A stretch of DNA of 38,839 bases from an uncultured Pseudomonadota bacterium. Lineage in GTDB: Bacteria > Pseudomonadota > Gammaproteobacteria > Burkholderiales > Methylophilaceae. Of the stretch, positions 8,578-16,300 are shown in pieces; the stretch's first letter is position 1, and every line of letters begins with the position of its first letter. Under the pieces are notes generated by a model. The model saw only the letters and a list, made by a program, of their open reading frames with translations, did no database searches and was not told the DNA's origin. Position numbers and translations under genes: made by a program. The stretch covers positions 1-38,839 of the forward strand of contig CAILXF010000023.1 of NCBI GenBank assembly GCA_903838125.1. The letters are read 5' to 3'.

Positions 8578-10338
8578 ATGGCATTAGCAACAGCAAAATT
8601 TGATGCATTAGTCATCGGTGGTGGTGGCGCAGGTTTACGCGCTTCATTGCAGTTGGCGAACTCCGGCTTAAAAGTGGCGGTGTTATCCAAAGTGTTTCCT
8701 ACGCGCTCACATACAGTTGCAGCGCAGGGTGGCATTGCCGCAGCGTTAGGAAATGTTGCAGATGATAAGTGGCTATGGCATATGTACGACACCATTAAAG
8801 GATCAGACTTTTTAGGTGATCAAGATGCTATAGAATTTATGTGCAAAAATGCCGCTAAAGCAATTATTGAACTTGAGCATTTTGGTATGCCGTTTGACCG
8901 CTTAGAAAATGGGAAAATATTTCAGCGCCCATTCGGTGGTATGACGCAGAATTTCGGTGAGAAAGCCATTTCACGGACCTGTGCAGTTGCTGATAGAACT
9001 GGTCATGCTATGTTGCACACGCTATATCAGCGCAACATTCAAGCTAAGACCCAATTCTTTGTTGAGTGGTTTGCCTTAGATTTAATTCGTGATTCCGCAG
9101 GGGATGTTTTGGGTGTGTTGGCGTTAGAAATTGAAACCGGCGAAATTCATGTATTGCAAGCCAAAACGACCTTACTCGCAACCGGTGGTGCTGGTCGTAT
9201 TTTCCAAGCCAGTACGAATGCTTTTATTAATACGGGTGATGGTCTAGGTATGGCAGTGCGTGCAGGTTTGCCGTTACAAGATATGGAGTTCTGGCAGTTT
9301 CACCCTACTGGCGTGTTACATGCTGGCGTCTTGATTACCGAAGGTGTCCGTGGTGAGGGTGGTTATCTAGTAAATGGAGAAGGGGAGCGCTTTATGGAGC
9401 GTTATGCACCTAATGCTAAAGATCTAGCCAGTCGTGATGTAATTTCACGGGCCATTGCAACAGAAATTAAAGCAGGTCGCGGTGCAGGTAAAAACAAAGA
9501 TGCCGTATTTTTAAAACTAGATCATTTAGGTGAAGAGCTTATTAATAAGCGTTTACCAGGCATCCGTGAAATTGCAAAAACCTTTGCCAACGTAGACCCA
9601 ATTTACGATCCAATCCCAGTGGTACCAACCGCTCATTACATGATGGGTGGTATTCCGACGAATCTAGATGGTCAAGTAATAGAGCCTACGGCAGATGGCC
9701 AAAAAGTAGTGAATGGCTTATATGCAGTAGGAGAATGTGCTTGCGTATCTGTGCATGGCGCAAACCGATTAGGTTCCAACTCATTATTAGATTTGGTGGT
9801 ATTTGGCAAGGCGGCTGGAGAGAAAATGGCTTTAGAAATTGCGCAGAACCAAGCGCATAAAGACCTACCAGCAGATGCGGCGGATATGACCTTGGCGCGT
9901 ATTGCCCGTATTGAAAATACGAAAAACAAAGAAAGTGTTAGCGCGGTTGGTGAAGATATGCGCAGAACCATGCAAACCCATTGCGGTGTATTTAGATTCC
10001 CTGATTTACTGGCATCCGGTATAGAGGCGATAGATGCGGTAGCTAAGCGCGCACAAGAGATTCAAATTAAAGATAAAAGCGCCGTATTTAATACTGCACG
10101 GGTAGAGGCCTTGGAGTTGGATAACCTGATGGAAGTGGCCGTGGCGACAATGCATGCAGCGCACGCTCGTACTGAAAGTCGTGGCGCACACGCGCGTGAA
10201 GACTTCTCTGCACGCGATGATATAAATTGGTTAAAGCATTCTTTGATTTACAAACAAGATCAACGATTGGTATACAAGCCGGTGCGTTTGCAGCCACTGA
10301 CTGTGGAATCATTTGAACCAAAAGCACGCGTTTATTAA
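8578..10338 (+). CDS. sdhA: Succinate dehydrogenase flavoprotein subunit SdhA
   Basis: Catalytic subunit oxidising succinate to fumarate. The 586-residue length is normal. It contains the FAD-binding GGGGAGLRA motif, the histidine that covalently carries FAD (His45 in [10 protein letters not shown]), the substrate loop [20 protein letters not shown] and the C-terminal segments [18 protein letters not shown] and [13 protein letters not shown]. It lies between the membrane anchors and sdhB in the canonical sdhCDAB order. Confidence 0.97.
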   Translation: MALATAKFDALVIGGGGAGLRASLQLANSGLKVAVLSKVFPTRSHTVAAQGGIAAALGNVADDKWLWHMYDTIKGSDFLGDQDAIEFMCKNAAKAIIELEHFGMPFDRLENGKIFQRPFGGMTQNFGEKAISRTCAVADRTGHAMLHTLYQRNIQAKTQFFVEWFALDLIRDSAGDVLGVLALEIETGEIHVLQAKTTLLATGGAGRIFQASTNAFINTGDGLGMAVRAGLPLQDMEFWQFHPTGVLHAGVLITEGVRGEGGYLVNGEGERFMERYAPNAKDLASRDVISRAIATEIKAGRGAGKNKDAVFLKLDHLGEELINKRLPGIREIAKTFANVDPIYDPIPVVPTAHYMMGGIPTNLDGQVIEPTADGQKVVNGLYAVGECACVSVHGANRLGSNSLLDLVVFGKAAGEKMALEIAQNQAHKDLPADAADMTLARIARIENTKNKESVSAVGEDMRRTMQTHCGVFRFPDLLASGIEAIDAVAKRAQEIQIKDKSAVFNTARVEALELDNLMEVAVATMHAAHARTESRGAHAREDFSARDDINWLKHSLIYKQDQRLVYKPVRLQPLTVESFEPKARVY

Positions 10339-10359
10339 TTTAATTAAGACACCAAAATT

Positions 10360-11121
10360 ATGAAATTTTCTATTTATCGTTATAACCCTGATGTAGATAA
10401 AAAGCCGTATATGCAAGACTATGATGTTGTCTTAGAGGACAGCGATCAAATGCTTCTTGACGCCTTACTTCGGATTAAAGACTTGGATGATAGTTTAAGT
10501 CTACGCAAGTCTTGTCGTGAAGGCGTTTGCGGTTCTGACAGCATGAATATTAATGGTAAAAACGGTTTGGCTTGCATTACCAAGCTTTCTGATTTAGAAG
10601 AACCTGTTGTTCTGCGTCCTATGCCAGGATTGCCGGTTATTCGTGACTTGATCGTTGATATGACGCAGTTTTTTGAAAACTATAATTCGGTTAATCCTTA
10701 TCTTGTTAACAACGACGAGCCCCCAGAAACTGAGCGCTTACAGTCCCCAGAAGATCGCGCGAAATTAGATGGTTTGTATGAATGTATTTTGTGTGGCGCT
10801 TGTACCACTTCATGCCCTTCATTCTGGTGGAATCCAGACAAATTTGTAGGCCCAGCAGGTTTATTGCAAGCCTATCGTTTTATTGTAGATAGTCGTGATC
10901 AGGCTTTAGATGATCGTTTAGAGAACTTGGAAGCGCCTGACCGATTGTATCGTTGTCATAACATTATGAACTGTGTCGATGTCTGTCCTAAAAAACTAAA
11001 TCCATCTTTAGCTATTGCTAGAATAAAAGATCTAAAAATTAAAGAAGCGAATCACAGTAAGACGCTTGAGAGCAAGGCACCGACGAAAAGACAGATTGCC
11101 ATCAAAAGTCTGCATGACTGA
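10360..11121 (+). CDS. sdhB: Succinate dehydrogenase iron-sulfur subunit SdhB
   Basis: Electron-transfer subunit with three Fe-S centres. The [2Fe-2S] ligands are Cys52, Cys57, Asp60 and Cys72. The second cluster set is Cys143, Cys146, Cys149 and Cys153, and the third is completed by Cys200, Cys206 and Cys210. Asp instead of Cys at the third [2Fe-2S] position is normal in bacterial SdhB. At 253 residues it is slightly longer than usual because of a lysine-rich tail of about 20 residues after the last cluster domain. The tail end overlaps the region where sdhE starts. Confidence 0.97.
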   Translation: MKFSIYRYNPDVDKKPYMQDYDVVLEDSDQMLLDALLRIKDLDDSLSLRKSCREGVCGSDSMNINGKNGLACITKLSDLEEPVVLRPMPGLPVIRDLIVDMTQFFENYNSVNPYLVNNDEPPETERLQSPEDRAKLDGLYECILCGACTTSCPSFWWNPDKFVGPAGLLQAYRFIVDSRDQALDDRLENLEAPDRLYRCHNIMNCVDVCPKKLNPSLAIARIKDLKIKEANHSKTLESKAPTKRQIAIKSLHD

Positions 11122-11122
11122 G

Positions 11123-11413
11123 ATGGTAACGCAATACACCATGACTGAAGTTGAAGTCAAACGGCTAGGTTGGCGGTGCCGTCGCGGTTTGTTGGAATTA
11201 GATATTGTTTTGCAGCGTTTTTCAGCAAAATATCTTGCTGAGTTAAGTAACGATGAGTTGGTAGTGTTTGATATATTGTTAGATTATCCAGACAACGAGT
11301 TACTAGACGTGGTGACATTAAGGAAAGAATTGAAAAACCTTGGGCCAGAAGAAACTACGTTTTTTAAAGCGCCAGCCTTACAGCAATTGCTAGAAAAATT
11401 AAGAACCAATTAA
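11123..11413 (+). CDS. sdhE: Succinate dehydrogenase assembly factor SdhE (FAD flavinylation)
   Basis: Small protein of the SdhE/YgfY/Sdh5 family that helps attach FAD to SdhA. The defining RGxxE motif is present in CRRGLLELDIVL, followed by the acidic LSNDELVVFDILLDYPDNEL. The open frame begins at 11066, but starts at 11114, 11123 or 11141 fit the family length of about 90 residues better. I choose 11123, which follows the sdhB stop by one base. Its position directly after sdhB is typical of betaproteobacteria. Confidence 0.88.
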   Translation: MVTQYTMTEVEVKRLGWRCRRGLLELDIVLQRFSAKYLAELSNDELVVFDILLDYPDNELLDVVTLRKELKNLGPEETTFFKAPALQQLLEKLRTN

Positions 11414-11458
11414 ACAAAAAAAGACTTGATGTAAGCCAACTACGGAAAGACAAACATT

Positions 11459-12610
11459 ATGAGCGAAGCACATATAGACACTAGTGAAAATAATTTCGGC
11501 CATGTCCGCCACCAAGCGGCTAATGCTGCGCTAGGTGACAGTTGGCCGGGAATACAACTATATTACCCACCGGTGAAATATTCGCCTGCGCTTGGTATCT
11601 ATGAAGACATGGAGCAAGCAGCAGCGCGCATGAAAAGACATGCACATAATACTAATGCGCATACGCTAATTTTCGATTTGGAAGATGGTTGCCGACAAAA
11701 AGAAATGAGCCGTGATTTATTACGGCAAGAGCTGCCTAAACTCAAGCATGAAAAAGAGGTCACGATAGCTATTCGTGCTAATTCGTTCCGTACTGAAGAG
11801 TATGAATTGGATATGCAGTTGGTCAGTGATTTGGCAGATTGTATTGATGTGGTCATGTTAGCCAAAGCCGGTGAGGCTTATGGCGCTGCTGAAGTACGTG
11901 ATTTATCTAGCTTTCTGATTGAGGTTAATCCGAACATCACTATCCAGCCCATTATTGAGCATCCTAAATCACTTAAAATCGCGCCAGAGCTCATGCAGTA
12001 CAGCACAGTCAAGCATGTAGTGTTTGGTATCCATGACTTTTCAAAAGCCATGGGCATCCACATAACGCCAGAAAACTGGATTAATGAGTTGCAGTTCTAT
12101 ATGAATCAACTCATGTTTGAAGCACGGATTGCCGGAAAGGGTGTTATTGGCGGTGTTGAAACCTTGATTGGTAGCAGCATTATGCCGGAAAAGTTTTTAG
12201 AGCCACACGATGTTAGGCGTTGGTTAGATTTGCATGGTGACAACGAGTCTCGCGTAGTTTATAAGCATGCTTGTATGGAGTCCGCCATGGGCTTGACTGG
12301 AAAGCAGGTGATTCACCCTGGACATATTCATTTATGTAAAACCGCCTATACGCCTTCACCAACAGAAGTAAATCAGAAAGTACGTATTTTGAAAGCGGCA
12401 ATTGAAGCTGATGCCTTACTTGGTGGTGCGATTAAGTTTGAAGGCGAAATGTTGGATCCGCCTATGTTTGGTAAAGCGCTACAAACGTTATTGCGTGCAC
12501 ATGCACTGCGTGCGCTGACCCCTGAAGATATGAATTTCGCCGTACATGTACTTGAGCTATTGCCAGCACAAGTGGTACGTCAAAACTGGCCATATGGAGT
12601 TTTACTATGA
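11459..12610 (+). CDS. CitE-like HpcH/HpaI CoA-ester lyase, 383 aa
   Basis: Third CitE-like protein of the locus and the longest. It keeps the canonical acidic motif (TLIFDLEDGCRQKEM), the metal-binding Glu (PIIEHPKSL) and Asp (VFGIHDFSKAMGI) and the CoA-binding GKQVIHPGHIH. An N-terminal extension of about 60 residues and an enlarged C-terminal region (about 320-383) distinguish it from the two minus-strand paralogues. Its last codon overlaps the start of the acyl-CoA synthetase by 4 bp (ATGA), so the ligase and lyase very likely act on the same substrate: the ligase makes a CoA thioester and the lyase cleaves a hydroxylated form of it. The substrate is unknown. Confidence 0.82.
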   Translation: MSEAHIDTSENNFGHVRHQAANAALGDSWPGIQLYYPPVKYSPALGIYEDMEQAAARMKRHAHNTNAHTLIFDLEDGCRQKEMSRDLLRQELPKLKHEKEVTIAIRANSFRTEEYELDMQLVSDLADCIDVVMLAKAGEAYGAAEVRDLSSFLIEVNPNITIQPIIEHPKSLKIAPELMQYSTVKHVVFGIHDFSKAMGIHITPENWINELQFYMNQLMFEARIAGKGVIGGVETLIGSSIMPEKFLEPHDVRRWLDLHGDNESRVVYKHACMESAMGLTGKQVIHPGHIHLCKTAYTPSPTEVNQKVRILKAAIEADALLGGAIKFEGEMLDPPMFGKALQTLLRAHALRALTPEDMNFAVHVLELLPAQVVRQNWPYGVLL

Positions 12611-14238
12611 GTACATTTAAGCCATTTGAACCTTGGACATGGCAAGTCCCTAAGCATTTCAATATCGGGGTAGCTTGTACTGATCAGCATTTGAATACCC
12701 CCGTGGCAAAAACGATTGCTATGATCGTTGAAGACGATGTGCTTGGTACAGCGCAAATTAGTTTTGAACAGTTAGCTAGACGTACTGACCAGTTTGCACA
12801 GTTATTGCGTAATCTAGACGTTGGCTTAGGGGATCGTGTATTAATCCGCCTACCCAATAACCTCGATTATCCGACTGCCTTTTTGGGTGCGATGAAACGC
12901 GGTGCGATTGCAGTGCCAACTTCAACATTATTGACGCCTGAAGAAGTTGCCTATTTAGCGCGTGATTCCAGCGCTACAGTATTGGTCACAGACAAAGCGG
13001 CATGGCCACAGTTGCAAGGTCATTTAAATGACTTAAAAAATCTAAAGCATATCTTCTTATCGGGCGAGGGGGCAGTCAGCGCACATCCAAGTTTGAATGT
13101 ATGTGATTTAGATGCAGTTTTAGCAACTATTAATCACTGCGAGCCGGCACAATCAACTTCCGCTGATGATCCTGCATATTTAGTTTATACGTCAGGTACA
13201 ACGGGTTACCCTAAAGGGGTTTTGCATGCACACCGTGCTTTAATCGGTCGCGAGCCAGCATCTAAATACTGGTTTAACTTTGCTAACGATAGCCAAGATC
13301 GGATTATGCATTCAGGCAAGTTCAACTGGACCTATGTCTTGGGCTCAGGCCTAATGGATCCGCTATATTTAGGTAAAACCGTGATTGTGCATGAAGGCAA
13401 AAACGATGCCGATACCTGGACGCGCTTGATTGCCAAGCACAGCGCCACCATTTTTGTTGGTGTACCGACAATTTATCGGCAAATTATACAAAAAAGCAAA
13501 GCCTTGCAGGCTGATGTGCCAACCCTACGCCATTGCATGAGTGCTGGAGAGCATTTGTCTGATGAAGTCCTGCAGCAATGGCGTGATCGTTTTGGCGTAG
13601 ATATTTATGAAGCCGTTGGCATGAGCGAGTTTTCTTATTACTTATCCCAAAGCATTGCACGCCCAATTCGCGCAGGTTCAGCTGGCTTTCCACAGCCTGG
13701 CCATGATATTCAATTATTAGATCCTGAAACTTTACAACCAGTTGCCACTGGCGAAGAAGGCATGATCTGTGTGCCTGATAATGACCCAGGCCTGTTCTTG
13801 CGCTACTGGAATCTTGATGAAGAAACGGCCAAATACAAACATGATGGCTGGTTTTTTACTGGTGATTATGCCCGCTACGATGGCGATGGTTATATTTGGT
13901 TTTTGGGTCGTAAAGATGACATTATTAAAAGCTTCGGCTACCGTGTATCGCCCTATGAAATCGAGCGTGTTTATAAATCACATCCTGCCGTGGCTGATTG
14001 TGCTGCCGTTGGTGAAGAATTAGAAAAGGACAAGCTATTAGTAGTGACTTATGTCATTTTACAGCCTAATGCTGAGGTAACTGCCGACGAGTTGTTAAGC
14101 TTTGGTAAACAACATTTAGCGGCTTATAAAGCACCTAAAACCGTTTATTTGACTAAAGATTTCCCCCGCACTAAAAATGGTAAAATCCTACGCAAAGATA
14201 TTAACAATAAAATGGCTTACGCAAAATCCGCGCGCTAA
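12607..14238 (+). CDS. AMP-forming acyl-CoA synthetase
   Basis: ANL-superfamily ligase of 543 residues that activates a carboxylic acid to its CoA thioester using ATP. It shows the P-loop LVYTSGTTGYPKGVLHAHRA, the A5 region YEAVGMSEFS, the A7 aspartate in GWFFTGDYARYDGDG, the hinge GRKDDIIKSFGYRVSP and the A10 catalytic lysine Lys526 in RTKNGKILRKD. The sequence resembles the benzoate/medium-chain/acetyl-like ligase groups, but the acid pocket cannot be assigned by eye. Coupling to the CitE-like gene points to a short hydroxy- or dicarboxylic acid, or to propionate itself. Confidence 0.87.
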   Translation: MSTFKPFEPWTWQVPKHFNIGVACTDQHLNTPVAKTIAMIVEDDVLGTAQISFEQLARRTDQFAQLLRNLDVGLGDRVLIRLPNNLDYPTAFLGAMKRGAIAVPTSTLLTPEEVAYLARDSSATVLVTDKAAWPQLQGHLNDLKNLKHIFLSGEGAVSAHPSLNVCDLDAVLATINHCEPAQSTSADDPAYLVYTSGTTGYPKGVLHAHRALIGREPASKYWFNFANDSQDRIMHSGKFNWTYVLGSGLMDPLYLGKTVIVHEGKNDADTWTRLIAKHSATIFVGVPTIYRQIIQKSKALQADVPTLRHCMSAGEHLSDEVLQQWRDRFGVDIYEAVGMSEFSYYLSQSIARPIRAGSAGFPQPGHDIQLLDPETLQPVATGEEGMICVPDNDPGLFLRYWNLDEETAKYKHDGWFFTGDYARYDGDGYIWFLGRKDDIIKSFGYRVSPYEIERVYKSHPAVADCAAVGEELEKDKLLVVTYVILQPNAEVTADELLSFGKQHLAAYKAPKTVYLTKDFPRTKNGKILRKDINNKMAYAKSAR

Positions 14239-14273
14239 CACACACTATTTCTTTTAAATCATAGGCTGCTACA

Positions 14274-15830
14274 TTGACCACTGTTCATCAAGAAGACTTT
14301 ATTCAAAGCATTGCTGATGCCTTGCAATATATTTCTTATTACCATCCTGTTGACTATATACAGGCGTTAGGGCATGCCTATGAGGCAGAGCAGTCGCCAG
14401 CAGCTAAGGACGCAATCGCACAAATTCTAACAAACTCCAGATTATGTGCTGAAGGTAAAAGACCGCTATGTCAGGATACTGGCATTGTTGTTGCTTTCGT
14501 TAATGTCGGTATGCAAGTGCGCTGGGATACTAAATCAGGTGTAGCGTTGATGGATGTAGTGCAAATGGTGAACGCGGGTGTTAGCCGAGCTTACCAATTG
14601 CCTGAGAATAAATTACGCGCGTCAATTGTGAGTGATCCTGCTGGAAAGCGCACCAATACTAAAGACAACACACCTGCAATCGTACATGTTTCTCTAGTTG
14701 CGGGTGATAAAGTGGATGTGAGTATTGCTGCAAAGGGCGGGGGTTCGGAGAATAAAGCGAAGCTGGCAATGCTTAACCCAAATGACAGCATTGTGGATTG
14801 GATCTTAGAAGTTGTGCCCAAAATGGGTGCAGGTTGGTGCCCACCAGGCATGCTAGGAATAGGAATTGGTGGCAGTGCGGAAAAAGCCATGTTACTCGCT
14901 AAAGAATCATTAATGGCGCCGATTGATATCCATGAACTCAAAACAAAAGGTGCGAAGAATCGGATAGAGGAGTTGCGCTTAGAAATTTTTGATAAAGTAA
15001 ATGCACTGGGTATAGGTGCGCAAGGTTTAGGCGGTTTAGCCACCGTGCTTGATGTGAAAATTTTGGATTATCCTACTCATGCAGCCAGCTTGCCTGTGGC
15101 GATTATCCCTAACTGCGCAGCAACGCGCCATGTACACTTTGAATTAGATGGTAGCGGTGCTGCTGAATTGGTCGCACCAAATTTAGATGATTGGCCTAAG
15201 GTGCATTGGTCACCTAGCGCTGATTCACCAAGAGTGAATTTGGATACGATTACACGGGCTGATATTCAAGCTTGGCAGCCAGGACAGACTTTATTGCTAA
15301 GTGGCAAGTTGCTTACAGGACGTGATGCAGCGCATAAGCGCATCGCGACTATGCTAGCTAAGGGTGAAAAGTTACCAGTAGATTTTAGCAATCGCTTTAT
15401 TTATTACGTAGGGCCTGTAGATCCAGTGGGTGATGAAGCTGTAGGGCCTGCGGGTCCAACGACGGCAACACGTATGGATGGTTTTACCGAAATGATGCTT
15501 AGCCAAACTGGGTTATTGGGAATGGTAGGTAAGGCTGAGCGTGGTGATGATACGATAGCCGCCATTGCCAAGCACCAGTCAATTTACTTGACTGCAGTTG
15601 GTGGTGCCGCTTATTTGGTGAGTAAAGCGATTAAAAAAGCAGAAGTATTGGCCTTTGCAGACTTGGGCATGGAGGCGATATATGAGTTTACGGTGCAAGA
15701 TATGCCTGTAACTGTTGCGGTTGATAGTAAGGGTGTTTCAGTGCACAGCACTGGACCGGCTTTATGGAAAGCAAATATTGCGGCAGAAAAGTTGGCTCGG
15801 CATCCGCAAATAGAGATTACTGAGATTTAG
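14274..15830 (+). CDS. fumA: Class I (Fe-S) fumarate hydratase
   Basis: Hydrates fumarate to malate, linking succinate dehydrogenase to malic enzyme in this locus. The 518-residue protein matches single-chain class I fumarases with fused alpha and beta domains. Alpha features are RPLCQDTGIVVAFVNVG, with the first cluster Cys, GKRTNTKDNTPA, VSIAAKGGGSENKAKL and GAGWCPPGMLGIGIGGSAEKA. The beta domain starts near residue 330 and has YYVGPVDPVGDEAVGPAGP and TTATRMDGFTEMML. The start codon is TTG (14274) with an AGG 8 bases upstream; no ATG fits. It is oxygen-sensitive in other bacteria. Confidence 0.93.
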   Translation: MTTVHQEDFIQSIADALQYISYYHPVDYIQALGHAYEAEQSPAAKDAIAQILTNSRLCAEGKRPLCQDTGIVVAFVNVGMQVRWDTKSGVALMDVVQMVNAGVSRAYQLPENKLRASIVSDPAGKRTNTKDNTPAIVHVSLVAGDKVDVSIAAKGGGSENKAKLAMLNPNDSIVDWILEVVPKMGAGWCPPGMLGIGIGGSAEKAMLLAKESLMAPIDIHELKTKGAKNRIEELRLEIFDKVNALGIGAQGLGGLATVLDVKILDYPTHAASLPVAIIPNCAATRHVHFELDGSGAAELVAPNLDDWPKVHWSPSADSPRVNLDTITRADIQAWQPGQTLLLSGKLLTGRDAAHKRIATMLAKGEKLPVDFSNRFIYYVGPVDPVGDEAVGPAGPTTATRMDGFTEMMLSQTGLLGMVGKAERGDDTIAAIAKHQSIYLTAVGGAAYLVSKAIKKAEVLAFADLGMEAIYEFTVQDMPVTVAVDSKGVSVHSTGPALWKANIAAEKLARHPQIEITEI

Positions 15831-15849
15831 CCACTTTATGACGAGCACT

Positions 15850-15873
15850 ATTTGCATTAATATTAATGCAAAT
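15850..15873. promoter_or_regulatory. 24-bp perfect palindrome between fumarase and EF-hand gene
   Basis: The half-site ATTTGCATTAAT is followed directly by its exact reverse complement. It lies 20 bp after the fumarase stop and 33 bp before the small secreted gene. It could be an operator for a dimeric regulator, or an AT-rich hairpin ending the fumarase transcript: a run of six T follows about 12 bases later (15886-15891 region). I cannot decide between these. Confidence 0.5.
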
Positions 15874-15906
15874 TGACTATATTTTTTCATAAGCGACCGT
15901 GACATT

Positions 15907-16200
15907 TTGAATTTAAGATTACTTTTTGCTTCGAGTTTACTGTGCGTAAGCCTTATGTCTAGTGCACACGAAGTATTGTCTTATCTGATTGAGCCTGAGT
16001 ATCTTGGCCCAAGCGTGGAAGATAACGTGATATTAATGGACACCGATAAAAATGGCTATGCCGATATATTTGAAGTGCGTGCTTATTTAGAAAAAATACA
16101 CGGCAGAGATTACCAAAAAGAGCTTCTGGATAAATGGGAATCCTCGGCTAGTGGCAAGAGCTGCAGTACTTCGTTTGCCAAACAGTTGTACCTAAAGTAA
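15907..16200 (+). CDS. Small secreted EF-hand calcium-binding protein
   Basis: A 97-residue protein with a cleavable-looking signal peptide (MNLRLLFASSLLCVSLMSSA, cleavage probably after residue 20) and one perfect EF-hand loop at residues 45-56 (DTDKNGYADIFE), with Asp45, Asp47, Asn49, Tyr51, Asp53 and Glu56 at the calcium positions. The helices around it look suitable (EDNVILM before and VRAYLEKIHG after). The start is TTG; the only later Met (residue 17) would remove the signal peptide. Its place between fumarase and aconitase does not explain its function. Probably periplasmic. Confidence 0.7.
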   Translation: MNLRLLFASSLLCVSLMSSAHEVLSYLIEPEYLGPSVEDNVILMDTDKNGYADIFEVRAYLEKIHGRDYQKELLDKWESSASGKSCSTSFAKQLYLK

Positions 16201-16255
16201 TAGAACTAAATTAGATAAACTATGCTGCATAGGCGCTAGCCACTAGTGCAGCTTG

Positions 16256-16261
16256 TATAAT
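16256..16261 (+). promoter_or_regulatory. Candidate -10 box upstream of acnB
   Basis: An exact TATAAT sits 40 bp before the acnB start codon, in the 100-bp gap after the EF-hand gene. No recognisable -35 hexamer is present at 16-18 bp spacing, so acnB may use an activator-dependent promoter or be read through from upstream. Confidence 0.35.
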
Positions 16262-16300
16262 GAACATTAACGATTCAATAAAACTTAAGACGCCTAACCC

